This document shows, in pieces, positions 39,072 through 50,400 of a stretch of DNA of 64,000 nucleotides (within the stretch, counting starts at the first letter, position 1; the number at the start of each line of letters is the position of its first letter). A program made the position numbers and the translations under genes. The notes under the pieces are model-generated. The model ran no database searches. It was not told the origin of the DNA and saw nothing but the letters and a program-made list of their open reading frames with translations. Source of the stretch: Phymatolithon calcareum (Eukaryota > Rhodophyta > Florideophyceae > Hapalidiales); contig OZ345352.1 of the NCBI GenBank assembly GCA_977006965.1, positions 1,612,001 through 1,676,000 on the forward strand, read 5' to 3'.

Positions 39072-40533
39072 GTGATGATCGAAACATTCTTATTCCCTTC
39101 CTGTGTATCCACGGTTGGTGACCCGCACCAGAAGTGGTTCCTAAATGACAGGGGAGTACTTCAGGGGTCTCCGCTGAGTCCAAGTTTGTACAACATTTCA
39201 TGGGCGAATTCGTGGAAGGAATAAGCCGAGTGCCACGAGAAGTTGCAGATGTAGCCGCAGTCCTCTTTGCGGACGACGTTCTCCTATCGGCAAAGACACC
39301 AGCGGGACTACAGAGACTGTTAAATATTGCATCGAAATGGGCAAGGGACAGGCAGATGACTTGGAACACGAACGCTGGGAAGAGCGAAGTTCTTCTTTCG
39401 GACGACACAAGATCACCCAGTTTCAAGCTTGCAGGGAAAACGCTGACAAAGGTCAAAGAAGTCTCATACCTTGGCATCTCACTCAATAATGAGGGAGTTA
39501 CCGACACAAAAAAGCTTCAGGGCATCCGACACGCCAAGATCGCGGTATATCAACTGAGGTCCCTTGGTGTCTCGTTGCGGGCACTCAGCCCCTTGAAAGC
39601 AGTGAAGGCATACAAGGCGTTGATACAACCAATATGGGAGTATGCAATGCACCTGACGCCATGGACGCCCAGAGTCCAGACAGCTATCGCAGAAGTGGAG
39701 AAAACATTTTTCTCACAAGTATTCGGTCCAATATCGAAAAACCGCTATGTCAGCCTTCGTCTTCTTTGCCGAATTCACAACACCGAGAACAGGAGCTTTT
39801 CTCTAGCACTCAGAATGCTGGAACGAGCCAGATTAAAGAAAAGGAGCCTTCTGGCCGTCCCAATTGAGGAAAGAGTTGTGGATGAACTGCAATGGGTTAG
39901 TCGAGACATATCGGCAATGCTACAGTACGACCTTTTCGAGACGGACTGACTTTCCTCAAACAGGGAGTTTCAGCAAAATCGATGAGGACCTTGCTCTTCA
40001 AAGGCGAAGGAGACGTCTCGGAGTCCAACAGAAAGAGAAAAATTCTTTCGATCTCCCGGGGTCCACCCCGGCGATTATCAGACTCCCGAAAACAAGACAC
40101 CGCCAATTAGCGGTAATGTGGGCATTCGGTCGGTTCCCCCCAATGAGCACATCACTTCTCAAAGACAAGTTCGGTGATACTGTACTAATCCTCATGAGCA
40201 ACCTGGAAGAAAACCTCGGAAAATATCAACTGACCAAAGAGGACATTAATATAACTGAAAAAGCTCTAGACAAGCTACTCTTCTTCATTATCATCTTTTA
40301 TGACGACGTGGAATAGACAAGGTGCCAATTGAGCAAATCTGATCACTGGACCCCAAGCTCTTCCCTCCGCCCTTTTGCGGGAGAGGGTTTTTGCAGCTAG
40401 GGCTATGACGTTAACCCGGGTTACAAGTATTTGAATAGATAATCGAAGCTACAACGTAGCTGCTGAAACGCATCTCCCTTGCAGTCTCATGAGTGTTACT
40501 GAGCGCGTTTAATAAATTCCATCTTCAAAAAAA
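39072..40533 (+). mobile_element. LINE A copy, 5'-truncated in RT, inserted in inverted-repeat unit
   Basis: Begins near VSTVGDPHQKWFLNDRGVLQ, carries LFADDV and the complete C-terminal domain (frames 39200-39949 and 39864-40316, frameshift near 39945). It ends with the family 3' UTR and oligo-A. The 15-bp duplication AGTATAATATTCTGG lies at 39057-39071 and 40534-40548. The RT box VPQG is changed to VLQG. Confidence 0.88.
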
Positions 40534-40789
40534 AGTATAATATTCTGGTCACTCAAAAATACCATTTTCAATGCTAGCGCCAAACGAGGCGAATTTAAGG
40601 TAGTAGTGTGAATACTCGAAGGGAAGATAACCCAGGCTTACGAATATGGAGTGAGCGATCTGTTTCGAGTTTGCTTTATGGATTTTTTCGAGATTTCAAT
40701 TCGCCTCTCAATTTAGGGAAATACCCTCAATTGAGGTGGTCCGTCAAATAGACACTAGAGTATATATCCATCCCAATATACTTGGCTTT

Positions 40790-41140
40790 AAAGACGTGAT
40801 AAATGGCCTCGCAAAGGACAGACTCTCCAAAGAGGACAGCGCCTGGACTAAGCGAGCACTCGACGAGCTCCTAATCATATTTCAGGCTGTGGACAAGCTG
40901 GCCGCAACCTGAAATCACAGCGTGCCACAGGACAGGGGAGTAATTTTCCCCCTCGAGGTCCCGACGGAGACCAGAGGTGGGTTTTTGCAGTCCACTGAAT
41001 CGTGGTACACCAACAAGAAATGAAACTCTCCCATAGACAGAATCCAGCTAAAGCCTCTTGGCACTAGGAAAGTTGCTCCAAGCGTCAGCAGATGCGTTGG
41101 TATCTTTTAAATAAAAATCTACCTTTCTTCTTCTTCTTGG
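40790..41140 (+). mobile_element. LINE D 3' fragment
   Basis: Plus-strand DVINGLAKDRLSKEDSAWTK then ALDELLIIFQAVDK, then a 3' UTR ending TTAAATAAAAATCTACC and CTT repeats. Very similar to 31588-31930 in the opposite orientation. Confidence 0.75.
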
Positions 41141-41179
41141 TAAAGTTAAATAAAAATCCATCTTTCTTCTTCTTGATAC

Positions 41180-41640
41180 GTCCGAATGAAGCCAAGACAT
41201 TCATTCATTTTGCATTGTCCCCTAATACGGCTAGCAGCAATTCGAGGGTCTAAGTTTCTTTCATTCTATCCTATCGTAAGCAAGTTTGAATGCGGCTTTC
41301 ACATCTTGTCCGGGTACGTCACAGAAGAGTGACACTGGCGCTGGTCTGACGCATTGTAGCAGCACCTGGCGGACCAGGCGGTGCTAGTCTATTCTAAGAA
41401 TATGTCCGAGCCAGTTCCATAGTAGGTTTCTGGCCCGCATCACCACGTCGATGGTGTGTGTCTTGGCCTTCGTCGGCTATTCGTCTCTCCGTTACTCTCG
41501 ATAGCATCTTTTTTACTTTTTATCTTGAGTTTCTTCCGCACTGGTTCTGTCAGCTTCCATCATTCACTCCGTATAGGAAAGTTGATAGGACAGAGGAGCC
41601 AAGAGACGGAGCGGTAGACATGTGAGCAGTTTCCCATCGT
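41180..41640 (-). pseudogene. LINE C-like RT C-terminal fragment
   Basis: Minus-strand pieces read MLSRVTERRIADEG and LLWNWLGHILRID, HRLVRQVLLQC, with frameshifts. They match the fragment at 24639-25121 (GWIGHVLRTDENRLVR). Confidence 0.55.
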
Positions 41641-42023
41641 TCAGAATCCGTGAAGTCTATACAGCACATCCCATTTCAATATTGCCTCCACCCGATAAGC
41701 ACATAAGCTTGGGAAGCACTAAACGCTCATGAAGCAGTACGTGTATGTCCTGCGCAACCAGCGATATGGGAGGTTTTATTTTAAAAGCTCCCAGCACCTC
41801 AATTTGAGTAACAGGGCAGCTTCTCACTGTCTTCCGTGCCGGTCACTCTCTACTCTCCTAGTAAGGCTCCATTAATTCGATATTTTCTTCCCGTGAGGGC
41901 CCGAGTGAGTCTTTTCCGTTCACAAACTGTCTCCTGTTCCATTTCCGAGTTCGTCGTGACCGTTGGAGCGCTACGAGCTCAATCAATGCACCCAGTCAAA
42001 AGTATGTGACCAAGGTTGATTTC

Positions 42024-42165
42024 CTTCGTCAAATGACGAGCGAGAGGCCGAAAAGAAGCGTGCTTACAATTAGCTAGCAGGATTAACGCCCTGCCGTATT
42101 CTAAGTAAAGGAAAAATAAAAAGCACTGTTTGCTAGCCCCATGGTGGAATACCATTCTTAAAAAA
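42024..42165 (+). mobile_element. 142-bp A-tailed retroposed insert
   Basis: Ends in AAAAAA and is flanked by GTTGATTTC (42015-42023) and GTTGATTTTC (42166-42175). The host LINE B sequence resumes directly on either side. Source unknown; SINE or truncated LINE. Confidence 0.6.
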
Positions 42166-42205
42166 GTTGATTTTCTCCACAGCGGTACTCTATCGAAAAT
42201 CACTC

Positions 42206-42584
42206 ATTCTTTCTTTACTGCAGAAGACGTTAACTAAAGTTAACATCTGGGGTTGTCAAGCAACCCCTCATTGTTCACGAATTTGAGTACTTCAAGCGGT
42301 TTCTCCCTACATAATTGCTTACCGTTTTAGGGCCTACTCTACCAATAGTCTGCCGTTTTGATAAAGCACGCCCACTGCAGCGAAGAATTAAGTGATCAAC
42401 AGTTTCTTTGGTTGCACCTGGACAGGCCTTGCACATGGGGTCGTAGTCCGCCGAGCCATCGTCCTTCCGGTGAAAAGCTGCTACCAGCTAGCAGCGTTCT
42501 GCGGAAAGTTGATTTAGGATGACTTCAGCACGTCTGTGACTAATCCGTAGTTCTGGGGCTAGAAACTGTACACTTCTTGGTTTC
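42206..42584 (-). mobile_element. LINE C 3' fragment with C-terminal zinc knuckle
   Basis: The minus strand reads MCKACPGATKETVDHLILRC, the C-x2-C-x8-H-x4-C motif found near the C-terminus of several LINE lineages. Further on come KTV and NYVGRN segments. It is flanked by ATCAAAAGTCACTC (42585-42598) and ATCGAAAATCACTC (42192-42205), a 14-bp duplication with two transitions. Confidence 0.7.
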
Positions 42585-42941
42585 ATCAAAAGTCACTCTT
42601 AGGCGCCTCAGACGCGTGTTTCCGTCTTTTATACGTAGTACTTTTGGTAGCTTGCCCGGTTAGTCTATGAGGATTTTTATTATCCGCCCTTCCTCCTCCT
42701 TCCAGTCTTTAACGGTTTCCTCTGGTCGGCACTTTTTGGACATCTTGCGGTCTTCCGGCTGTTGTCCGTTTACGGTGCTCCTCTTCTCTGGGATACCCAG
42801 TATCCCTTGATATGTTTGCCAAATCCTAACCTCTTCCTCCATATTATTGTGCATCTTCCAGGTACTTCTTCTGTCCAACTACGTTCAAAGCGAACCTTTC
42901 AGCCTGGTGTCCTCTCCTCATCCCCGGGACTCGCGAGTCGG

Positions 42942-43315
42942 GCTCGAGATACCAACTGATTCGAACAATCTACCGATGGTTCTCTGCGTAAGAGAAAGAT
43001 CTACACGGTTGCGATGCCTACGGCTGATATTCAATAGAGCACCTCTTTGGAGAAAATCAGTACTTGGTGCATACTTTGGTGTCACAGCCGTGATTGAGCT
43101 GGTCGCGCTCCAACGCATTCTATATTCATCCAAGATTAGTCCTGAAATTGAATATGAATGTAAGCGACTAACTGGAGCACTTGTTGGGAGAGAAATACGA
43201 ATCAAGGATGTACTGAACAGTCAAACTACGTGAGCTTAGAAAATCGTGCGAAAGCGGCCCTGTTACTCTTCAAGAGAGGCCTTGGGAGCTTTTAAAATAA
43301 ATCAACACATATCCC
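42942..43315 (+). mobile_element. LINE B 3' stub in opposite orientation
   Basis: 374 bp encoding EIPTDSNNLPMVLCVRERST to REIRIKDVLNSQTT, almost identical to the C-terminus of the LINE B copy at 13940. It ends AAATAAATCAACACATATCC. A perfect 12-bp duplication CTCGCGAGTCGG lies at 42930-42941 and 43316-43327. Confidence 0.88.
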
Positions 43316-44714
43316 CTCGCGAGTCGGCATAGCATGCGTACTTGCAGAAAAGACCTTCTGCGCTTCGATCGCAGATTGTAATCGCTTTGTCGTCGGGGTG
43401 AAATGGATTGCACGCTCACATTTGGGGAGAATCAATCACTTGAAGATCCTAGTACTCCTTGCTGGCTGGAATGCGCTAACATTCACGCTAATTCGGCTTA
43501 TTTTGTGTATTCATCCAGTCGCACTTCGAACTCTTGAGAATTCCGTGTCGTCGGTCACTCACTTCTGGTTCATTCCCTCCCCGGGATAGGAAAGTCTCAA
43601 TGCTTGGTGCAACTCCTTTTCGGTAAGCAAAAGCCTGAGTTTCGGAAGCCCGTTACACATGAAGACCTCACTCTTTCCTAGCATCGTGTACAATTTCATG
43701 GACTTCTCGTCTGCTCACTTCGAGGACGTGTTCATGTGTTTTTGCTTCTCTTTGGTAGTCTTGGCGTGAAGGAGAATGTCATCCGCAGATAACTCCGCTG
43801 GCTGCTCCGACACGGTTCCTGTTAGTTTGTCGGTGACTTCAGCGAATGTACTCACGAATATATTGTAAAGACAAGGACTGAGTCGGGACCCTTGCGTAAC
43901 CCCTTGGTCAATTATGCACCACGTTGTCGTTTTGTCTCCTGCCGACGTGACTGACGACGGCTTTAGCAGATACGATACCATCATCGATATGCGGGGAGGC
44001 AGTTTGCTCTTCAATCTTTCCGTGAGGATGTCTCTGGGGACGCTGCCATAGGTCGAGTACGGCGACGTACGGGTGACCGCGCCGCAGACTGTTTTGCGCT
44101 CAGAGCATCGCCAAATAAGTGCTCTTTTCCTTCTGAAAGCCAAGTTGTCCCTTGAACCGATAGTGATGTATGAGTCCAGGGAGGAGTCGATAGCCTTCAG
44201 AGCTGACTTAATAGGGATATAAGCCTGTAATTCGCCGAGGCGTGTAGTGGGCCTTTCATTCATTCATTCAATATGCCCAGTGATCCCTTCTTGTATATTG
44301 GAATAAGCGTTGCTTGTCGCCTTTGTCTTGGGAGGAACTTAAGTTTTCCACATTTCTCCCCTAACGCTAAAACCATGTCGAAGCCAGCCTCCTTGCTGAC
44401 GTGCGGCTTCTCAACAGAAACGCCGTCTGGGCAAACAGCCTTCCGTTTTGGCGCCCTGTTAAAGGCTCTTCGTGGGCGCCTCCTCATTTCCCTGTTAACT
44501 GTGAAGCTCTCAAGGTTAACGTTCCAGTCCTTCTCGGATTTGCATTTGCTCACATTGTAGGCGGAGAACTTGCTCGGGTGCACAGAGGTTCCTAGAGGTC
44601 GGTTCATTGAGCCACTAAGCGCCGGTTCTGCGAGCAAGCGAAGCATCGGGGTTCAGCGCCCTGAGGTGCCTGATGTACCTGCGTTGGGATAGATTTTTCG
44701 ACAATAAAACTCTA

Positions 44715-45016
44715 GCACGAAGAAGAAAAACTGTAGATTTCTATTTTTAGAAGTTACCAAGCGCACGAACATAAGAAAGGGTTAAGAAATTCCTCGGTAT
44801 AATTGGCAGCGCAGCACGTCGAGAAGACATCTCCAGCAGCTCTTCAAACCCCTTGACCACTTCGTGGAAGACGACATAGCCGAGACTCGCCTTGGACACA
44901 AGTGGTAAGCACTCCGGGACCAAGTGGCAATACTTCGACACGGTCAGACATTGTAGCCAAATATCCCATAGGTAGTCAGGCTGAGCGCTTGCGAGTTGCA
45001 GAGTCTCGAATACCAC
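44715..45016 (-). mobile_element. Probable LINE 3' end
   Basis: The minus strand ends GGTAACTTCTAAAAATAGAA, ATCTACAGTTTTTCTTCTTC, resembling the LINE D tip. An 89-codon frame lies just inside but has no recognised motif. Confidence 0.4.
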
Positions 45017-45318
45017 ACCGTCGCATCCCGAACGATTGTACAGCTACTGTAGCACCGCACTGAGGCTGCCCAGCAAATGACTCAGCACAGTCGTATTCGG
45101 TTGGTAACGCAGACCGTGTTCTTGGCGACCCACAAACGATCGTGTGGCTATATCGCGCAAGAGAGATCATGTGGATAAGAGTGTTGCGAAGTCTCCTACT
45201 TTCAATTGGACGCGCAGCTCGCGCAGCAAGTTAGTCTCGATCCTTGAAAAGTTAACGAACTTCTGGCCACGCCCGCTGAGCTGGCGACCAGAAACACGAC
45301 TCAGCATTACACCAGCGG

Positions 45319-45872
45319 GGGGGGGAAATTGTAGATTTTTATTTTAGAAGCCCTCAACGCCGGTATTCACCAACACCAGAGCAGCTTCCCGTTGATACTG
45401 CCATCTCATTACCCAATCAGATCACATTACACTATCATTTCTTCTAACATATGGATTTCCAGTGCTAAAAGTTTGTCAATCGCCGTTTTCGTCCCTTTTT
45501 CCCAAGATTCTTCTGCTCTTGGACTTGTCAAATTTCGTTGTAGAGTTTTCAGATTCTCTTCTGCGACCTCGTTGAAATGTTCAACGTACGACTCTGCTCT
45601 TCGTGGTGGGAAGCGGCCGAAGAACCACTTAACTGCTAGGAGTCGGTGTTTCCTGGATCGAATTTGGAGTACAGGGCTTACTTTCTCCTTAGTGTCCACG
45701 GTAATTTTTCTCTCTTTTTCTTCTTCCTTTTCAATCCATTCCTGTCGTCGGCGGTGGCTCTCGTGTTTGTGGGTCACCAGCCCTCGTACGGCTCGCTCGG
45801 TACTGCCTCTTAGGAGCTCATGCTCCTGCAGATAGCGGATATCCATCTCTGCTTGCTGTATGTCCCCTTCTT
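45319..45872 (-). mobile_element. LINE family E fragment with oligo-C tail and 15-bp TSD
   Basis: Minus-strand frame with VSPVLQIRSRKHRLLAVKWF, FGRFPPRRAESY and AIDKLLALEIHMLEEM. The 3' end is AAAATCTACAATTTCCCCCC. GCATTACACCAGCGG is duplicated at 45304-45318 and 45873-45887. The C-terminal motif is shared with LINE A and D. Confidence 0.85.
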
Positions 45873-45887
45873 GCATTACACCAGCGG

Positions 45888-46861
45888 TAATACAGCCCGG
45901 TAGGAGCAGAACAAATAGAGATCGTTTTATTGAGTTACTTGAGTAGTAAGTATGTGCAGCTGAAAACAAGCTATGTTCTCAGTATCACATGGTAGGTTGC
46001 CAATTTTCTCCGTCTCGTTCCGCCTCCTGGATTTCTTCCTTGCTCTAGCTTCCAGTGCAATATCGGAGCATAGCTGATTTTCTGCGAAGGCACCATGAGT
46101 CCCAACTTGACGAAAATCTGAACATTTCTGAGCATTTAATTCACAAACACGGAAACTTCTCAGTTTAATGCTGAAATGCAGATGATCACGTCAATGTCCG
46201 AAGCTACGTTATTATCTTCTGCAGGGGCACAGGAGGGATTCCTTACGATTATCGCTCGAAATCTAAGCCCCCTGCCCACCATGCAGGCTGCATGATGCAG
46301 CTCATTTTGTGCTGCAATATAGATTGGCTATTCAGATCCTTTTCTGATTGTTAAATTGTTTCAGTGATTTTTCATCCATTGGCACAATAGCAACATCACA
46401 AGAGCAAATCGTGTTGACGATGAACGTCTCTGAGATGCGCCTCTCTCGTGCAGCCCATTTGAATTTGTCGTATTCCATGTGCTCCTATGAAATGCGAAGA
46501 TGTTGCATGCGCTTCTCGATCTTCGAATCATAGATGTCCTCACCCCACAGTTAATGCAGCCACTATACTACGAACTATAATTTCAGTGCGGAAGATGCAA
46601 ACAGAAGAGTAAATAGAGTAGTTATTAAAGTACTCTATTCTCTTGCTGCTTCCATCTCCATAGCCCGTAGCCTCGCAAACATGTTTCAAGGAATGTACCG
46701 CTATTGGAGAACAGGGCTTCCTTTTGAAAAAAGGAAGCTCTTTATATAAAGCTAAATTCCCGTTTCGAAAGCATGTAACTTTCAATAACAGAAGCCTCGC
46801 CCGAACGGCTCCAAAATGGAGATTGGTCGTCACAACCCTGTTACTCTTTTGGAATCTATGG
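45888..46861. other. No supported gene
   Basis: Short unrelated frames and AT-rich DNA between the LINE E insertion and the left target duplication of the complete LINE A. Confidence 0.4.
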
Positions 46862-47005
46862 ACTCTATGGACTCTTTTTTTTGAATTTTGAATTTATTAA
46901 ACGCCCTCAGAAACACTCATAAGACTGTAAGGGAGCTGCGTTTCAGATGCTACTACCTTGGTAGCTCCGTTAAAGCCCGCAAAAGCTCGTTGCTATCGTC
47001 GTAGC

Positions 47006-47332
47006 CAAAGCATTGGAATTCTTTATTTATTTTTATTCTTTTCTCGAAAAGTGTCGAGAATAAATAATTTATTGTTGAACGCAGAAGCAATAAATTATTG
47101 TATTCAAGTTCAGCGAGGTATAAATAACTGGTTATTCCCCGAATTATTGGATCCTTCTTGCTACTTTCTGTCGCGATAGAATAACCGGATCGAAAAAATG
47201 AGGAGTCCGATACAATAATTGTCGCAACCACGACGATCTCAATAAATACAATAAATAGGCGAGACTCAGGAATAAATTATTGGAACAATAATTTAAATAA
47301 TTACAATAGCAATTATTTTTTCCAATGCTTTG
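47006..47332. mobile_element. hAT-like MITE in LINE A 3' UTR
   Basis: 327-bp AT-rich insert with 13-bp terminal inverted repeats CAAAGCATTGGAA and TTCCAATGCTTTG. It is flanked by an 8-bp duplication GTCGTAGC (46998-47005 and 47333-47340). The LINE A copy at 40400-40420 has the empty site (GGGCTATGACG). Eight-base duplications with CA-starting ends fit the hAT superfamily. No coding capacity. Confidence 0.85.
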
Positions 47333-47444
47333 GTCGTAGCCCTAGCTGCAAAAACCCTCCTCCAGAGAAGGTGGAGGGAAAAGCTTAGAGTCCACTTGTC
47401 CTGTTCGTAGGAATCTCAGCGTCGCCGTTCTATTTTGTCTTGGT

Positions 47445-50400
47445 CTATTCCATGTCGTCATAAAAGACGATTGTGAGGAATAGTACTTTGTCAAGTGCCT
47501 TTTCAGTCTCACTAGTCTCCTCTTCTGTTAGTCGATATCTTTGAAGGTACACTTCGAGCTTGTTCATGAGAGCTGGTACGATTTCACCGAATTTGTCTTC
47601 CAGAAGTGTGGTACTCAATGGGGGAAAACGTCCGAATGCCCATTTAATCGCCAATTGGCGGTGACGTGCTTTCAGTAGTCTGATGATGGCGGGAGTAGAC
47701 CCGGGAATATCATAAGGAATATTCCTCTTTCTGCTCGCCTCCAAGCCTTCTCCTTCGTCTTTAAAGAGCAGGTCCCTCAACGATTTTGCTGAAACTCGCT
47801 GCTTGAGATAGGTTAGTGCCGTCTCGAATAGGTCGTGATGTAACATTGATGATATGTCACGACACACCCATTGCAATTCCTCAACGTCTCTTTCCTCTCT
47901 TGGGACTGCGAGCAAACCCATTTTCCTTGTTCTGGCTCGTTCAAGCATTCGTAACGCTAGAACTAATCTTCTGTCTTCCGCATTATGTATGCGACAGAGA
48001 AGACGAAGTCTCGCGGTTCGATTTTTTGCGATTGGACCAAATACTTGTCCAAAAAAAGTCTTCTCCACGTCTGCAATAGCTGTTTGAACTCTTGTCGTCC
48101 ATGGCGTCAGGTGCATGGCATATTCCCATCTTGGCTGTATCAAGGCCTTGTACATCTTCATTGCTTTTAAGGGGCTGAGTCCCCGGGCTGTTACACCAAG
48201 GGATCTCAGCTGATACACTGCTATCTTGGCCTGTCGGATGCGTTCAAGCATTTTCTTGTCGGTAACTCCCTCACTGCTGAGTGATATGCCAAGGTATGGG
48301 ACTTCTTTGACTTTTGTCAGCGTTTTCCCGGAAAGCTTGAATGTGGGTGATCTTGTGCCTTCGGAGAGAAGAACTTCGCTCTTCCCGGCTTTCGTGTTCC
48401 ACCTCATTTGTCTATCTCTTGCCCATTGCGAAGAAATATTTAACAGTCTCTGTAGTCCGACTGGTGATTTTGCCGTTAGGAGCACGTCGTCCGCGAAAAG
48501 AACTGCTGCCACGTCGGCAACATCCCTTGGAACTTGGCTTATTCTTTCTGCGAATTCGTCCATGAATAGATTATACAAACTTGGGCTCAGCGGGGATCCC
48601 TGAGGTACTCCCCTGTCGATTAGAAACCACTTTTGCTGGGGATCGCCAATCGTTGATACCCAGGACGGTGTCAAGAAAGCCTCGATCATCTCGCATAGGT
48701 CTTGTGGTAGAACAACTCTCATTCGCTCTTGCAAGTACTTTCGTGGGACTGTGTCGTACGCTGCCGTCAAGTCCAATACTGCAATGCATCCCTGCCCTCG
48801 GTTCTGTAGTTCCAGAGCCCTTAAGATTGCTAGCTCCGTGCTCTTGCCTTTTTGGAATCCCAGTTGGATTCTGTGGTTCTTGTATCTTCGGCGGAGCATA
48901 ATATCCAGTGCTGACTCAATAATCTTTCGGACTTGACTCAGTAAAGATATTGGTCGGAAATTTTTTGGATCGTCATGGGCTCCTTTCTTGTGCAGCCGGA
49001 CTAAGAGAGCTTTTAGCCACGCTGTCGGGAGAACTCCACATCTTCCGCAGGCGGTCCACAGCTCAAAGACGAGGTCTGCACTTCTATCCAGGTCAGCTTT
49101 CATCATTTCGGTCTTCACCTCATCCAGCCCTGGGGCCTTCTTGGTCGGAGCTTTGAGGAGTGCGTTTCTGATAAGGACGCGCATATGCGAAGGGCAACGG
49201 AAATAGGAGGATCTTTGTCGCCATCCTCCTTCATCTCGGCATGTCTGGGACACGTGAGCAGTGAACAGTGTTTTGTGCAATGGACGGCCAGTCATCTTGT
49301 TCCTTGACGTTCTTCTTGTCCTCATCTTCTGCATTATAGCGATTTGCTCAATCGCCTTGGACCCATCCTTTTCTTCTACATCATCTAGGTATTCTTGATA
49401 CTGCTGCCGCTTTCTTTTGTTCACCAACTTCCGTATCTCTTTACGGCATTCCTCATATCGCTGCCAAGCCTCTTCTGAATCCTGTTCACGAGCTTTCTTG
49501 TGTAGTTTCTTGCGACGTTTAGACATCCGTTCAAGAGTTGTGTTCCAAAACGGTTTGTAGCGCAGCGGGGTTGTTTTCTTCTGTCTCCATGGTTCACATA
49601 GCGTTTCGACACTTCTGTCGTATAGTCGGTCTAGTTTTTCACGGGAACTGCACCGTTTCAAATCCTCGACGATTCCTGGAATGGTCTTTCCGTATATTTC
49701 CCGAACATGCTCTTGCATTCTGTCATCCCTCCATAGCTTCACCGATATTCGAGGCTTTTGGACCCTTCTATGCTCTTGTCGAGTCGGGAAACTGGTTGTT
49801 ACTGGTCGGTGTTGCGTATTACCAGTCCATACATCTGTTGGTGAACTGACCGCTGTCGGTGTAATGCCTTTGCTTACGAAAAAGTCGATGTTGCTCTTAT
49901 AGCGCTTTGTGCGGAAACTGAAACCTGTCCAGGTTTTAACATCCCAGTTCTTAGCTGCTGCCCAACGAACAATTTGGTTGCCCCTCCTATTTGAGAGTAG
50001 GTCCCATCTGAGGTGGCGAGTGTTCCAATCACCGCACACAATTGCCTTGCCTCGTGCATATGTATTCACCATGGTGAGGCATTTGTCAGTTTCAGATCTG
50101 GTTGCTGCCGGCGATATATAGGCAGCTCCAACTTTCGTATCTCCCACTTGCGCGAAAATCAATTGGAAATTTGTTTCCGCGTGCTTGAAGATCAGTCGGC
50201 TTCCACAAAGGTTGCGGAAGAAAAGAGAGACACCTCCAGAGTTTCTACCAGTCTGAGGAGGCGGGCGCACTGCGTTGAAGGAGAAGAAATCAGCCCGAAT
50301 TTTCCCTTCTGGTCTCAAATGTGTTTCTGTTATTGCGACCATGTCGATTCCATGGTTTCTCATCATTTTCTCTAGGTACGTTGGGGTTTCCGGGGAGCCA

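Larger units (their letters stand above)
36603..40758. mobile_element. Inverted-repeat unit, copy 1 (with two LINE A insertions)
   Basis: The left end reads CTAGTGTCCATTTGACG and the right end, complemented, CTAGTGTCTATTTGACGG. Both then lead into CCTCAATTGAGG. Without the LINEs at 36715-37404 and 39072-40533, about 2.0 kb remains. This is similar throughout to 59103-61056, including the empty sites. AGTATAT flanks both sides approximately. It behaves like a DNA transposon or a duplicated transposon-like unit. Transposase identity was not established. Confidence 0.6.
41763..44640 (-). mobile_element. LINE family B copy with three nested insertions
   Basis: Minus-strand order: HPSKFSAY linker (44600), RT fingers, palm at about 43715-44263 (RGVPQGS altered to QGVTQGSRLSPCLYNIF), then MRRGHQAERF (42920), LRRLRVTF (42600), IFDRVPLWRKS (42190) and the IELVALQR tail (41960). 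Interruptions are a plus-strand LINE B stub (42942-43315), a LINE C fragment (42206-42584) and a short A-tailed insert (42024-42165), each with its own target duplication. The 3' tip is near 41763. Heavily mutated. Confidence 0.8.
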
